The position numbers and the translations under genes are program-made. Of a DNA stretch of 64,000 bases, positions 1 to 8,727 are shown piece after piece (position 1 is the stretch's first letter; each line of letters starts with the position of its first letter). This stretch comes from Xylanimonas ulmi. Its GTDB lineage: Bacteria; Actinomycetota; Actinomycetes; Actinomycetales; Cellulomonadaceae. Under the pieces are notes generated by a model, which did not search any database, was not told where the DNA came from, and saw nothing but the letters and a program-made list of their open reading frames with translations. Location of the stretch: assembly GCF_004216535.1 (NCBI RefSeq), contig NZ_SGWX01000001.1:1488001-1552000 (forward strand). Direction: 5' to 3'.

Positions 1-2
1 CG

Positions 3-683
3 AGCGTGGAGATCGCGACGGCGTGGTGGCTGCTGACCGACGCCGAGCGGCACATCACCTCGTCACTGGCCGGCCTGCTCGTGGCGGCCGTGCCGATCTT
101 CGCCACCGCGCTCGCCCTCATGCTGCGCGTCGAGCGGCGCCTGTCGGCACTGCGCGTCGTCGGCCTGCTCGTCGGGCTCGCGGGCGTCGCCGCGCTCGCC
201 GGCGTCGACGCCGCGCAGGGCGCGGCCCTGCGCCCCGTGCTGCAGGTGCTGGTGACCGCGCTGTGCTACGCCGTCGGGCCGATGATCGTGGCGCGGTCGC
301 TCGGCGGGGTGTCCCCCGTGACGGTCAACGCCGTCGCGCTGACCTTCTGCGCGATCGTGTACACGCCGTTCGCGCTCGCCACCTGGCCGACGGCGGCGCC
401 GTCGGGCGGCGCGCTCGCCTCGGTCGTCGCGCTCGGGCTGGTGCCGACAGCGCTCGCGTTCGTGCTGCTGTTCGAACTCATCGCCGAGGTGGGCCCCGCG
501 CCCGCGACCGTCATCACCTACCTCAACCAGGCGGTCGCGCTCGTCGCCGGCGTGACATTCCTGGGAGAGCCGATCACCACGGGCATCCTCGTCGGCTTCC
601 CGCTCGTGCTCGCGGGCGCGTTCCTCGCGACGTGGCGGCCACGCCGGGCACGGCTCGCGGGCGCCGTGGCCCACACCGGCTAG
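3..683 (+). CDS. EamA/DMT-family transporter, 5'-truncated by the window edge
   Basis: Integral membrane protein of the drug/metabolite transporter superfamily. The frame is open to the left edge, so only the last ~225 residues of a normally ~300-residue, 10-helix protein are present. Hydrophobic segments alternate with short loops. The stretch around [21 protein letters not shown] is the typical end of the first EamA repeat, and the second repeat follows ([12 protein letters not shown], then [21 protein letters not shown], with the conserved P-V/A-x-A-x-x-x-G-x-x-x-L-GE arrangement). The substrate cannot be told from sequence; family members export amino acids, metabolites or drugs. The stop codon overlaps the -10 hexamer proposed for the next gene. 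Confidence 0.85.
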   Translation, partial: SVEIATAWWLLTDAERHITSSLAGLLVAAVPIFATALALMLRVERRLSALRVVGLLVGLAGVAALAGVDAAQGAALRPVLQVLVTALCYAVGPMIVARSLGGVSPVTVNAVALTFCAIVYTPFALATWPTAAPSGGALASVVALGLVPTALAFVLLFELIAEVGPAPATVITYLNQAVALVAGVTFLGEPITTGILVGFPLVLAGAFLATWRPRRARLAGAVAHTG

Positions 684-686
684 CAT
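681..686 (+). promoter_or_regulatory. -10 hexamer for the parC-like gene
   Basis: TAGCAT overlaps the upstream stop codon. A start of transcription ~7 nt downstream would give a ~64-nt leader ending in CAGGAG, 10 nt before the ATG at 757. Inferred from the motif only. Confidence 0.35.
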
Positions 687-756
687 TCGCTCGAACGCCC
701 GTCCGAACCGGTGGTCACGCACGCCCACCCCGACGCCCCGCAGGAGCCGCACCCCG

Positions 757-3246
757 ATGGCGCGCAAGCCCGCCGCACCCCCCGTCGAGAGCTTCGACGA
801 GAAGATCGTCGACATCGACGTCGCGTCGGAGATGGAGACGTCGTTCCTCGAGTACGCGTACTCGGTCATCTACGCCCGCGCGCTGCCCGACGCGCGCGAC
901 GGCCTCAAGCCCGTCCAGCGCCGCATCCTGTACATGATGGCCGACATGGGCCTGCGGCCCGACCGCCCACACGTGAAGTCCTCGCGCGTGGTCGGCGAGG
1001 TCATGGGCAAGCTCCACCCGCACGGCGACGCCGCGATCTACGACGCGTTGGTGCGCCTCGCGCAGGACTTCTCGCTGCGCCTGCCCTTGGTCGACGGGCA
1101 CGGCAACTTCGGCTCGCTCGACGACGGCCCCGCGGCGGCGCGGTACACCGAGGCGCGCCTGGCGCCGCCGTCGACGTCCATGACCGCCGGACTCGACGAG
1201 GACGTCGTCGACTTCATCCCGAACTACGACAACAAGCTCACCCAGCCCGAGGTGCTGCCGAGCGCGATCCCCAACCTGCTGGTCAACGGGGCGAGCGGCA
1301 TCGCCGTCGGCATGGCCACCAACATGGCCCCGCACAACCTCGTCGAGGTCGTCGCGGCCGGCCGTCACCTGCTCGCGCACCCGGACGCCACGCTTGAGGA
1401 CGTCATGCGGTTCGTGCCCGGACCCGACCTGCCCACCGGCGGCAAGATCGTCGGCCTCGACGGCGTGCGCGACGCCTACCGCACCGGGCGCGGCACGTTC
1501 CGCACCCGCGCGACGGCCCGCGTCGAGAGCATCACCCCGCGCCGCCGCGGCATCGTCATCACCGAGCTGCCCTACCTGGTCGGCCCCGAGAAGGTCGTCG
1601 AGAAGATCGCCGACGGGGTCAAGTCCAAGAAGATCCAGGGTGTCGCCAACGTCCAAGACCTCACCGACCGCAACCACGGCCTGCGCCTCGTGGTCGAGGT
1701 CAAAACGGGCTTCGACCCCGACGCGGTGCTCGAGCAGCTCTACCGGACCACGCCGCTGGAGGACTCCTTCGGCATCAACAACGTCGCGCTGGTCGGCGGC
1801 CAGCCCCAGACGCTCGGCCTGCTCGACCTGCTGCGGGTGTGGGTCAACCACCGGCTCGACGTCGTGCGCCGCCGCACGGCCTACCGCCTGGCCCGACGCC
1901 AGGAGCGCCTGCACCTGGTCGAGGGCCTGCTGCTGGCCATCGTCGACATCGACGAGGTCATCCAGGTCATCCGATCCTCCGACGACGCGGCCATCGCGCG
2001 CGCGCGCCTCATGGACGTGTTCGACCTGTCGGAGCCGCAGGCGACCTACATCCTCGACCTACAACTGCGCCGTCTGACCAAGTTCAGCCGCATCGAACTC
2101 GAGAAGGAGCAGTCGGAGCTGCAGCGCGAGATCGCCTCGCTCGAGGAGATCCTCGGCTCGGACGAGGTGCTGCGCCGCGTCGTCTCGGGTGAGATGGCCG
2201 ACGTCGCCACGGCCTACGGCACCCCGCGCCGCACGGTGCTGCTCGACTCGGCGGGCGCGACGGCGACGTCGTCCGCGGCGCCCGCCCCGGCCCGCGGACG
2301 CGGACGCGCTCCCGCGATCTCGCTCGAGATCGCCGACTCCCCCACACGCGTGCTGCTGTCCGCGACGGGTCTGCTGGCCCGCACGTCGGGCGAGTCCGCA
2401 CACGCCCCCGTGACCCGCTCCGGGCGCCGGCACGCGCATGACGCCCTGCGGGGCGACGTGGCGACGACGACACGCTCCGACGTCGGGATCGTGACGTCGG
2501 CGGGCCGCGTGCTGCGCGTCTCGACGCTGGAGCTGCCGGCCATCCCGCCGACCGAGGGCGCGCCCTCGCTCTCGGGAGGCATCCCGGTGGGCGAGCTCGC
2601 CACCCTGGGCCCGGGCGAGGAGGCGCTCGCAGTGGTCTCACTCGCCGCCGACGCGCCCACGCTCGCGCTCGGCACCGCGGGCGGGATCGTCAAGCGGGTC
2701 GCGGCGGGCGACGTGCCGGGCAACAAGGACGAGTGGGAGGTCATCGCGCTCAGGGACGGCGACGCCGTCGTGGGCGCCGCCCCCACGGGCGACGACGACG
2801 AACTCGTGTTCGTCGCCTCGGACGCGAGCCTGCTGCACTTCGACGCCTCCGCGGTGCGGCCGCAGGGCCGCGCGGCCGGCGGCATGGCCGGCATCAAGCT
2901 CGCGCCGGGCCAGAGCGTCGTGTTCTTCGGCGTCGCACGCGCCGCGGTGCGTCCCGAGCTCGCGGTCGTGACGGTCGCCGGCTCGGGCGACGAGCTGCCC
3001 GGTGTGGGCGGCGGGTCCGTCAAGGTCACGCCGTACGAGCTCTACCCCGGCAAGGGGCGCGCGACCGGCGGCGTCCGCTCGCACCGCTTCCTCAAGGGCG
3101 AGGACCGACTCGTCCTGGCCTGGGTGGGCGAGAGCCCTGTGCGCGCGGTCGGCGGCGGCGGACAGCCCGTCGAGCTGCCGGCGCCGGACCACCGCCGCGA
3201 CGGCTCGGGCACCCCGCTGCCGGGCCCGGTCGCCGCGTTGGGCTGA
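757..3246 (+). CDS. parC: Type IIA topoisomerase subunit A, ParC-like (topoisomerase IV A subunit)
   Basis: 829-residue DNA-cleaving subunit of a type II topoisomerase, expected to act with a ParE/GyrB-type ATPase subunit that is not in this window. The N-terminal breakage-reunion domain (about 1-490) has the quinolone-pocket segment [17 protein letters not shown] (80-96) and the catalytic tyrosine Tyr130 in [11 protein letters not shown] coiled-coil region around 430-470 precedes a C-terminal beta-pinwheel region (about 520-800). I do not see an intact GyrA box (QRRGGKG); only PGKGRATGG occurs near the end, which favours ParC over GyrA. The position equivalent to E. coli GyrA Ser83/ParC Ser80 is Ala92. 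The start is an ATG with CAGGAG 10 nt upstream. The gene is monocistronic as far as can be seen. Confidence 0.85.
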   Translation: MARKPAAPPVESFDEKIVDIDVASEMETSFLEYAYSVIYARALPDARDGLKPVQRRILYMMADMGLRPDRPHVKSSRVVGEVMGKLHPHGDAAIYDALVRLAQDFSLRLPLVDGHGNFGSLDDGPAAARYTEARLAPPSTSMTAGLDEDVVDFIPNYDNKLTQPEVLPSAIPNLLVNGASGIAVGMATNMAPHNLVEVVAAGRHLLAHPDATLEDVMRFVPGPDLPTGGKIVGLDGVRDAYRTGRGTFRTRATARVESITPRRRGIVITELPYLVGPEKVVEKIADGVKSKKIQGVANVQDLTDRNHGLRLVVEVKTGFDPDAVLEQLYRTTPLEDSFGINNVALVGGQPQTLGLLDLLRVWVNHRLDVVRRRTAYRLARRQERLHLVEGLLLAIVDIDEVIQVIRSSDDAAIARARLMDVFDLSEPQATYILDLQLRRLTKFSRIELEKEQSELQREIASLEEILGSDEVLRRVVSGEMADVATAYGTPRRTVLLDSAGATATSSAAPAPARGRGRAPAISLEIADSPTRVLLSATGLLARTSGESAHAPVTRSGRRHAHDALRGDVATTTRSDVGIVTSAGRVLRVSTLELPAIPPTEGAPSLSGGIPVGELATLGPGEEALAVVSLAADAPTLALGTAGGIVKRVAAGDVPGNKDEWEVIALRDGDAVVGAAPTGDDDELVFVASDASLLHFDASAVRPQGRAAGGMAGIKLAPGQSVVFFGVARAAVRPELAVVTVAGSGDELPGVGGGSVKVTPYELYPGKGRATGGVRSHRFLKGEDRLVLAWVGESPVRAVGGGGQPVELPAPDHRRDGSGTPLPGPVAALG

Positions 3247-3272
3247 GTCCCCGCGGGCGGGTCGCCGTGACG

Positions 3273-3288
3273 CGCGCCGCGTGGCGCG
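3273..3288. terminator. Weak GC hairpin between convergent genes
   Basis: CGCGCC-gcgt-GGCGCG can fold into a 6-bp stem between the ends of the convergent parC-like and hydrolase genes. There is no U-tract, so this is a weak candidate. Confidence 0.3.
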
Positions 3289-3295
3289 GCGCCGC

Positions 3296-4006
3296 TCAGT
3301 CGCGGTCGACCGCCGCGAGGATGGCCGCGGCGAGCGGTGCGGGCTTGGTGAGCATGGGCCAGTGCCCCGTCGGCAGGTCGATGATCTCGTAGTCGTCCAG
3401 CGACCCGAGCTCGCGCACGTACGGGTGGTCCTGCGCGATCAGCGCGCGCAGTTGGTCGGCCGGGAACTCGCACGCGATCACGGTCGCCGGGATCGCCCGG
3501 CGCAGGGCCGGGTCGCCCGGGTGGTGGTGCCCCTCGCGCACGGTGTGCGCCGGCTGCGGGATGGCCCGCGAGCGCATCGCCGCCCGCAGGTCCTGCGTGA
3601 GGTCGACCAGGTCCTCGGGCTCGAACTGGTCCCAGGCGGGCAGGTCGTGGTCGATCACCGCGGGGTCCAGCCCGGAGTCGATCGCCTGCCCCTCGCCCAT
3701 CGGCCCACTGTCGACGTAGACGACTCGGGCGACGCGATCGGCCCGACGACCGGCCGCGTTGTACGCGAGCCCACCGCCGGCGGAGTGTCCGACCAGGGCG
3801 ACCTTGCGCTCGCCCGGCACGTCGTCGATGGCGTCGACCACCGCGCCGATGTGGTCCTCCAAGTGCACGCGTGAGCGGTCGGCGCCGGGCGCCAGCCCCG
3901 GCAGGGTCAACGGGTGGACGTCGTGGCCGGCCGCCACGAGCGGCGGCGCGACGTCGTCCCACGCCGAGGCGTCGAGCCAGAATCCGGGGATCAGCACGAT
4001 GTCCAT
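3296..4006 (-). CDS. Alpha/beta hydrolase
   Basis: Serine hydrolase of the alpha/beta-fold superfamily, 236 residues. It begins MDIVLIPGFWLDASAW, a typical first strand with the oxyanion-hole loop. The nucleophile elbow is GHSAGG and the C-terminal histidine lies in PTGHWPMLT, a motif common in esterase-like family members. Asp/Glu candidates for the third triad member lie between. The substrate is unknown. I chose the ATG at 4006 over an in-frame GTG 30 bases further out, because a TAGGGT hexamer sits 7 nt before it and the protein then starts exactly at the family boundary. It follows the lysoplasmalogenase gene by 10 bases on the same strand but probably also has its own leaderless transcript. 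Confidence 0.85.
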   Translation of the reverse strand: MDIVLIPGFWLDASAWDDVAPPLVAAGHDVHPLTLPGLAPGADRSRVHLEDHIGAVVDAIDDVPGERKVALVGHSAGGGLAYNAAGRRADRVARVVYVDSGPMGEGQAIDSGLDPAVIDHDLPAWDQFEPEDLVDLTQDLRAAMRSRAIPQPAHTVREGHHHPGDPALRRAIPATVIACEFPADQLRALIAQDHPYVRELGSLDDYEIIDLPTGHWPMLTKPAPLAAAILAAVDRD

Positions 4007-4013
4007 ACCGCTG

Positions 4014-4019
4014 ACCCTA
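4014..4019 (-). promoter_or_regulatory. -10 TAGGGT, leaderless start of the hydrolase
   Basis: The hexamer ends 7 nt before the ATG at 4006, and no Shine-Dalgarno sequence lies between them. Confidence 0.45.
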
Positions 4020-4868
4020 CGTGTGACCCCCGACACTTCGCCGCCGCACCCCGGCCGCGATGAGCGTCTGCGCCGCCAGGTAGGTGAGCATCACGGCGAA
4101 CCCGAACACGCCGCGGGGCAGCGCGCCGATCACCTGCGGCGCCACCTGGCCGACACCGAGCAGCCCGTCCGAGACGAGGAACAGCGCGCCGCCGACGCCC
4201 GCGAGCCGGTCGACGCCCGTCGCGAGCACCGCCATCGTGACCAGCAGCGCGCCGTACACCGCGAGCCCAGCCACAAACGCCGCCGCGGCCCACGTCGGCG
4301 ACGCGCCCCACCTCAACGTCGAGACGAGCCCTGCGACGACGACGGCCGCGTACACGGTCAGGTAGACCACGACGACCCCGCGCCGACGCCGCAGCACACT
4401 GGCCTCGCGGAACGGCGCGAACGCGCGCACATACACCGCCTGGGCGCACGCGAACAACCCCATGAGCACCAGGAACGACACCGCGTCGGGGGCGAACGCC
4501 GGCACCGTGTCGCCCGCCCACGAGCACAGCAGCGCGAGCACGCTCAGCACGGCCAGACGCGGGCGCGGCGCGGCGATCGCGCACCACAGGGACGCCGCGA
4601 GCAGCGGCACGAGCAGCCACTGTGTCACGCCCGCCACGCGCACAGGACCGACAAAGTGCGCGCCCAGGTGCACGACGACGAGCGCGGCGAACGCGCCGAA
4701 CCACGCGCGGGCGGCGCGCGTCGGCAGCCACGGCTCAATCCGGCGGCGCAGCGGGTCGAAGAAGGTCGCGGGCAGCGCCCCACCGGGGTCGGGAACGGGC
4801 TCGGGGTCGAACCCCGGTCCGGTCGCGGCCGCGTCGTCGGAGCCGGTCGTGTGGACGTCATCGTGCAC
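4017..4868 (-). CDS. YhhN/TMEM86-family membrane protein (putative lysoplasmalogenase)
   Basis: 283-residue integral membrane protein of the YhhN family. Characterised members cleave the vinyl-ether bond of lysoplasmalogens; that activity here is inferred from family only. A polar N-terminal tail of ~50 residues (VHDDVHTTGSDD...) precedes about eight hydrophobic helices. Family-typical segments are LLCSWAGDTVPAF, the conserved SD in GGALFLVSDGLLGV, and YLAAQTLI near the end. A longer frame to 5009 exists, but it would run into the divergent metH gene and its extra N-terminus is Arg/Gly-rich. The GTG at 4868 has TACGCT 7 nt upstream, the same arrangement as metH on the other strand, so I use it. 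Confidence 0.75.
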   Translation of the reverse strand: MHDDVHTTGSDDAAATGPGFDPEPVPDPGGALPATFFDPLRRRIEPWLPTRAARAWFGAFAALVVVHLGAHFVGPVRVAGVTQWLLVPLLAASLWCAIAAPRPRLAVLSVLALLCSWAGDTVPAFAPDAVSFLVLMGLFACAQAVYVRAFAPFREASVLRRRRGVVVVYLTVYAAVVVAGLVSTLRWGASPTWAAAAFVAGLAVYGALLVTMAVLATGVDRLAGVGGALFLVSDGLLGVGQVAPQVIGALPRGVFGFAVMLTYLAAQTLIAAGVRRRSVGGHT

Positions 4869-4875
4869 GGGCCAC

Positions 4876-4881
4876 AGCGTA
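4876..4881 (-). promoter_or_regulatory. -10 TACGCT, leaderless start of the YhhN gene
   Basis: The hexamer lies 7 nt before GTG 4868, about 85 bases from the divergent metH hexamer, which has the same sequence. Confidence 0.45.
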
Positions 4882-4965
4882 GGGCCGCAGCCCTCGCCGC
4901 AACACCCCCCACCGCCGCGCCGCAGGCGATGTGAGCCACCCGCCCGTGCGGGCGCCCGCGCGCCG

Positions 4966-4971
4966 TACGCT
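4966..4971 (+). promoter_or_regulatory. -10 TACGCT, leaderless start of metH
   Basis: The hexamer is followed by seven pyrimidine-rich bases and GTG 4979. I see no B12 riboswitch-like leader in the ~110 bases between the divergent genes. Confidence 0.45.
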
Positions 4972-4978
4972 TCCCCCC

Positions 4979-7900
4979 GTGAGAAGCCTGGACGCCACCC
5001 CCACCGCACCCACGAGCGCCGACGCCCGCGCCGCAGCGCTGCTGGAGGCGGTGCGCACGCGCGTCGTCGTCGCGGACGGCGCCATGGGCACGATGATCCA
5101 GGCCGCGGACCCGACCCTCGACGACTTCGAGGGCCACGAGGGCTGCAACGAGGTGCTCAACGTCTCGCGCCCCGACATCATCGCGGGCGTCCACGACGCC
5201 TACCTCGCCGTCGGCGTCGACGCCATCGAGACCAACACGTTCGGCGCGAACTGGTCCAACCTCGGCGACTACGGCATCGACGACCGCATCCACGAGCTCG
5301 CCCGCGCCGGCGCCGCGATCGCCCGCGAGCGCGCCGACGCCGCGGCGACGCCGGACCGCCCGCGCTGGGTGCTCGGCGCGATGGGCCCCGGCACCAAGCT
5401 GCCGTCGCTGGGCCACACCACCTACGCGCACCTGCGCGAGACGTTCGCCCAGCAGGCGGCGGGGCTGCTGGAGGGCGGCGCCGACGCGCTGCTGATCGAG
5501 ACCTCACAAGACCTGCTCCAGGCCAAGGCCGCGGTCACCGCCGCGCACGACGCGATGTCCGCCGTCGGGCGCGATGTGCCCGTGATGGTCTCGGTGACGG
5601 TCGAGACCACGGGCACGATGCTCATGGGCTCGGAGATCGGCGCGGCGCTGACCGCGCTGCAGTCGCTCGGCGTCGACACCATCGGCCTCAACTGCGCGAC
5701 CGGGCCGGACAAGATGAGCGAGCACCTGCGCTACCTGTCGCAGCACAGCGAGCTGCCTGTCACCTGCATGCCCAACGCCGGCCTGCCCGAGCTCGGCCCG
5801 CACGGCGCCACCTACCCGCTCACGCCCGCCGAGCTCGCGGCCGCGCACACCCAGTTCGTCGGCGAGTTCGGCCTGGGCCTGGTGGGCGGGTGTTGCGGCA
5901 CGACGCCGGAGCACCTGCGCCAGGTGGTCGAGGCCGTGCGCGGCCGGGCGCTGCCCGAGCGGACCGTGCGGCGCGAGAACGCCGTCGCCTCGCTGTACTC
6001 CCCCACCGACCTCACGCAGGAGCTCAGCTACCTGGCGATCGGCGAGCGCACCAACGCCAACGGCTCCAAGGCGTTCCGCGAGGCCATGCTGGAGGGCCGC
6101 TGGGACGACATCGTGGACCTGGCGCGCGCGCAGACGCGCGAGGGGGCGCACCTGCTCGACGTATGCGTCGACTACGTGGGGCGCGACGGCGTCGCCGACG
6201 TGCGCGAGGTGGTCTCCCGGCTGGCCAGCGCCAGCACGCTGCCGCTGGTGATCGACTCGACCGAGCCCGCGGTGCTGCGGGCCGGGCTTGAGCTCGTCGG
6301 CGGGCGCGCCGTCGTGAACTCGGTGAACTTCGAGGACGGCGAGGGCCCGGGCTCGCGGTTCGACCGCATCATGTGGCTGGTCAAGGAGCACGGCGCCGCC
6401 GTCGTCGCCCTGACCATCGACGAGCAGGGCCAGGCGCGCACCACGCAGACCAAGGTCGCGATCGCCTCGCGGCTCATCGACACGCTGGTCGGGCGGTGGG
6501 GCATGCGCGTCGACGACATCATCGTCGACGCCCTGACCTTCCCCATCGCGACGGGGCAGGAGGAGACGCGGCGCGACGCCATCGAGACCATCGAGGCGAT
6601 CCGGCAGATCACCGCGAAGTACCCCGGCGTGCACACCACGCTCGGCGTGTCGAACGTGTCGTTCGGGCTCAACCCGGCCGCGCGCACAGTGCTCAACTCG
6701 GTGTTCCTGCACGAGGCCGTCGCGGCGGGCCTCGACTCCGCCATCGTGCACGCGGCCAAGATCCTGCCGCGCACCGCCATCCCCGACGAGCAGTGGGAGG
6801 CGGCGCTCGACCTGGTGTGGGACCGGCGGCGGTACGACGACGCGGGCGAGCTGGCGCACGACCCCCTGGCCCACCTGCTCTCGCTGTTCGAGGGCGTCGA
6901 CGCCGCGGCGCTGCGCGACGCGCGCGCCGCCGAGCTCGCCGCGCTGCCCGTCGGCGAGCGGCTGGCCCGGCGCGTCGTCGACGGCAACAAGAAGGGCCTC
7001 GAGGACGACATCGACCTGGCCCTCGCCGACGGAATGCGGGCGCTCGACATCGTCAACGAGCACCTGCTCGGCGGCATGCAGGTGGTCGGCGAGCTGTTCG
7101 GCTCGGGGCAGATGCAATTGCCGTTCGTGCTCCAGAGCGCCGAGGTCATGAAGTCGGCGGTCGCGCTGCTCGAGCCGCACATGGAGCGGGTCGAGGGCGA
7201 CTCGGGCTCCAAGGGCACCATCGTGCTGGCGACCGTGCGCGGCGACGTGCACGACATCGGCAAGAACCTCGTCGACATCATCCTGACGAACAACGGCTAC
7301 ACGGTCGTCAACATCGGCATCAAGCAGCCCGTCAGCGCCATGATCGAGGCCGCGCAGGAGCACGACGCCGACGTCATCGGCATGAGCGGCCTCCTGGTCA
7401 AGTCCACGGTGGTGATGAAGGAGAACCTGGCCGAGCTCGCCGCGCGCGGGCTCGCGGGGCGCTGGCCCGTGCTGCTCGGCGGCGCCGCGCTCACGCGCAC
7501 CTTCGTCGAGGACGACCTCGCCTCGGCGTTCCCCGGCGTCGTCCGCTACGCTCGCGACGCCTTCGAGGGCCTGCGCCTCATGGAGCCGCTCGTGCGCGTC
7601 GCGCGCGGCGCCTCGCCCGACGACGTCGGCCTGCCCGCGCTGCGCAAGCGCCGCCACGCGGCGGTGTCGCTCGTCGAGACGGCGCCCCAGGACATGCCCG
7701 CACGCTCCGACGTCGCCACCGACAACCCGGTGCCCACGCCGCCGTTCTGGGGCACGCGCGTGGTCAAGGGCATGCCGCTCGCGGACTACGCCGCGTTCCT
7801 CGACGAGCGGGCCGTGTTCCTGGGCCAGTGGGGCCTCAAGCCCGGGCGCGGCGACGACGGCGCCTCCTACGAGGAGCTGCGCCAGCGCGAGGGCCTGCCC

Positions 7901-8563
7901 CGCCTGGCGATGTGGCTCGAGCGCATCCGCACCGAGCGGATCCTCGACCCGTCGGTCGTCTACGGCTACTTCCCCGCGTGGTCCGAGGGCGACGACGTCG
8001 TCATCGCACACCACGAGGGACCGGACGGCGGCTCGGGCGGCCCCGCGGGGACCGAGCGGCTCCGGTTCCGGTTCCCGCGGCAGCGGCGCGACCGGCACCT
8101 GTGCCTCGCGGACTTCATCCGGCCCCGCTCCTACGCCGAGGAGACCGGGCAGTTCGACGTGCTGCCCGTGCAACTGGTGACCGTCGGGTCGACCGTGGCC
8201 GACCACACCGCCGCGATGTTCGCGGCCAACGCCTACCGCGACTACATGGAGCTGCACGGATTGTCGGTGCAGCTCACCGAGGCGCTGGCCGAGTACTGGC
8301 ACGCGCGCGTGCGCGCCGAGCTCGGCTTCGCCGACGAGGAGCCGCCCGACGTGGCCGGGCTGTTCAAGCTCGAGTACCGCGGGGCGCGCATGTCGCTCGG
8401 GTACCCGGCCTGCCCGAACATGGAGGACCGGCACAAGGTCGTGGAGCTGCTGCGCCCCGAGCGGGTGGGGGTCACGCTGTCCGAGGAGCTGCAGCTGCAC
8501 CCCGAGGCGAGCACCGACGCGTTCGTGTTCCACCACCCGGACGCCAAGTACTTTTCTGTGTGA
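4979..8563 (+). CDS. metH: Cobalamin-dependent methionine synthase
   Basis: Transfers the methyl group of 5-methyltetrahydrofolate to homocysteine via methylcobalamin. 1194 residues, full length, with all four modules. The homocysteine-binding barrel carries the zinc ligands Cys239 (GLNCATGPD), Cys305 and Cys306 (GGCCGTT). A pterin-binding barrel follows (about 345-620; ERTNANGSKAFR). The B12 cap and Rossmann domain carries DVHDIGKN with the lower-axial ligand His758, almost the same number as E. coli His759. The C-terminal reactivation domain binds S-adenosylmethionine (RMSLGYPACPNMEDRHK). The ORF could start at GTG 4931, but GTG 4979 is preferred because of the -10 hexamer and the homology boundary. 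The gene stands alone, with no folate or Met genes beside it. Confidence 0.95.
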   Translation: MRSLDATPTAPTSADARAAALLEAVRTRVVVADGAMGTMIQAADPTLDDFEGHEGCNEVLNVSRPDIIAGVHDAYLAVGVDAIETNTFGANWSNLGDYGIDDRIHELARAGAAIARERADAAATPDRPRWVLGAMGPGTKLPSLGHTTYAHLRETFAQQAAGLLEGGADALLIETSQDLLQAKAAVTAAHDAMSAVGRDVPVMVSVTVETTGTMLMGSEIGAALTALQSLGVDTIGLNCATGPDKMSEHLRYLSQHSELPVTCMPNAGLPELGPHGATYPLTPAELAAAHTQFVGEFGLGLVGGCCGTTPEHLRQVVEAVRGRALPERTVRRENAVASLYSPTDLTQELSYLAIGERTNANGSKAFREAMLEGRWDDIVDLARAQTREGAHLLDVCVDYVGRDGVADVREVVSRLASASTLPLVIDSTEPAVLRAGLELVGGRAVVNSVNFEDGEGPGSRFDRIMWLVKEHGAAVVALTIDEQGQARTTQTKVAIASRLIDTLVGRWGMRVDDIIVDALTFPIATGQEETRRDAIETIEAIRQITAKYPGVHTTLGVSNVSFGLNPAARTVLNSVFLHEAVAAGLDSAIVHAAKILPRTAIPDEQWEAALDLVWDRRRYDDAGELAHDPLAHLLSLFEGVDAAALRDARAAELAALPVGERLARRVVDGNKKGLEDDIDLALADGMRALDIVNEHLLGGMQVVGELFGSGQMQLPFVLQSAEVMKSAVALLEPHMERVEGDSGSKGTIVLATVRGDVHDIGKNLVDIILTNNGYTVVNIGIKQPVSAMIEAAQEHDADVIGMSGLLVKSTVVMKENLAELAARGLAGRWPVLLGGAALTRTFVEDDLASAFPGVVRYARDAFEGLRLMEPLVRVARGASPDDVGLPALRKRRHAAVSLVETAPQDMPARSDVATDNPVPTPPFWGTRVVKGMPLADYAAFLDERAVFLGQWGLKPGRGDDGASYEELRQREGLPRLAMWLERIRTERILDPSVVYGYFPAWSEGDDVVIAHHEGPDGGSGGPAGTERLRFRFPRQRRDRHLCLADFIRPRSYAEETGQFDVLPVQLVTVGSTVADHTAAMFAANAYRDYMELHGLSVQLTEALAEYWHARVRAELGFADEEPPDVAGLFKLEYRGARMSLGYPACPNMEDRHKVVELLRPERVGVTLSEELQLHPEASTDAFVFHHPDAKYFSV

Positions 8564-8625
8564 GGCGCAGGCACGCTGGTCGGCGCCGCTCAAGGTGAGC
8601 CCGATCTTGGCCGACGAGATGGTGA

Positions 8626-8655
8626 GCGGATCGCGCTCGAACCGATCCGATCCGC
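8626..8655. promoter_or_regulatory. Inverted repeat abutting the helicase promoter
   Basis: GCGGATCG (8626-8633) and CGATCCGC (8648-8655) form perfect 8-bp arms 14 nt apart and end directly against the TACTCT hexamer at 8656-8661. The position suits a repressor operator; the cognate factor is unknown. Confidence 0.35.
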
Positions 8656-8661
8656 TACTCT
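8656..8661 (+). promoter_or_regulatory. -10 TACTCT for the helicase gene
   Basis: It lies 66 bases before the ATG at 8728, so this transcript would have a leader, unlike many others here. Confidence 0.35.
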
Positions 8662-8727
8662 CGCCGGTTTGATTGCTGGGTGACCCGTGCAGCGCAGAGG
8701 CTGTGACCGGAAAGATTGTGAGCGGAC

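Noticed and set aside
5504-8593. Antisense open frame of ~1029 residues opposite metH
   Set aside because: High-GC third-position shadow of metH; Arg/Val/His-rich composition, no family motif, and a real full-length gene on the other strand.
8630-8650. TCGAAC half-site near the helicase promoter as a possible LexA box
   Set aside because: The second half (GTTCGA) is missing at the required spacing, so SOS control is not supported.
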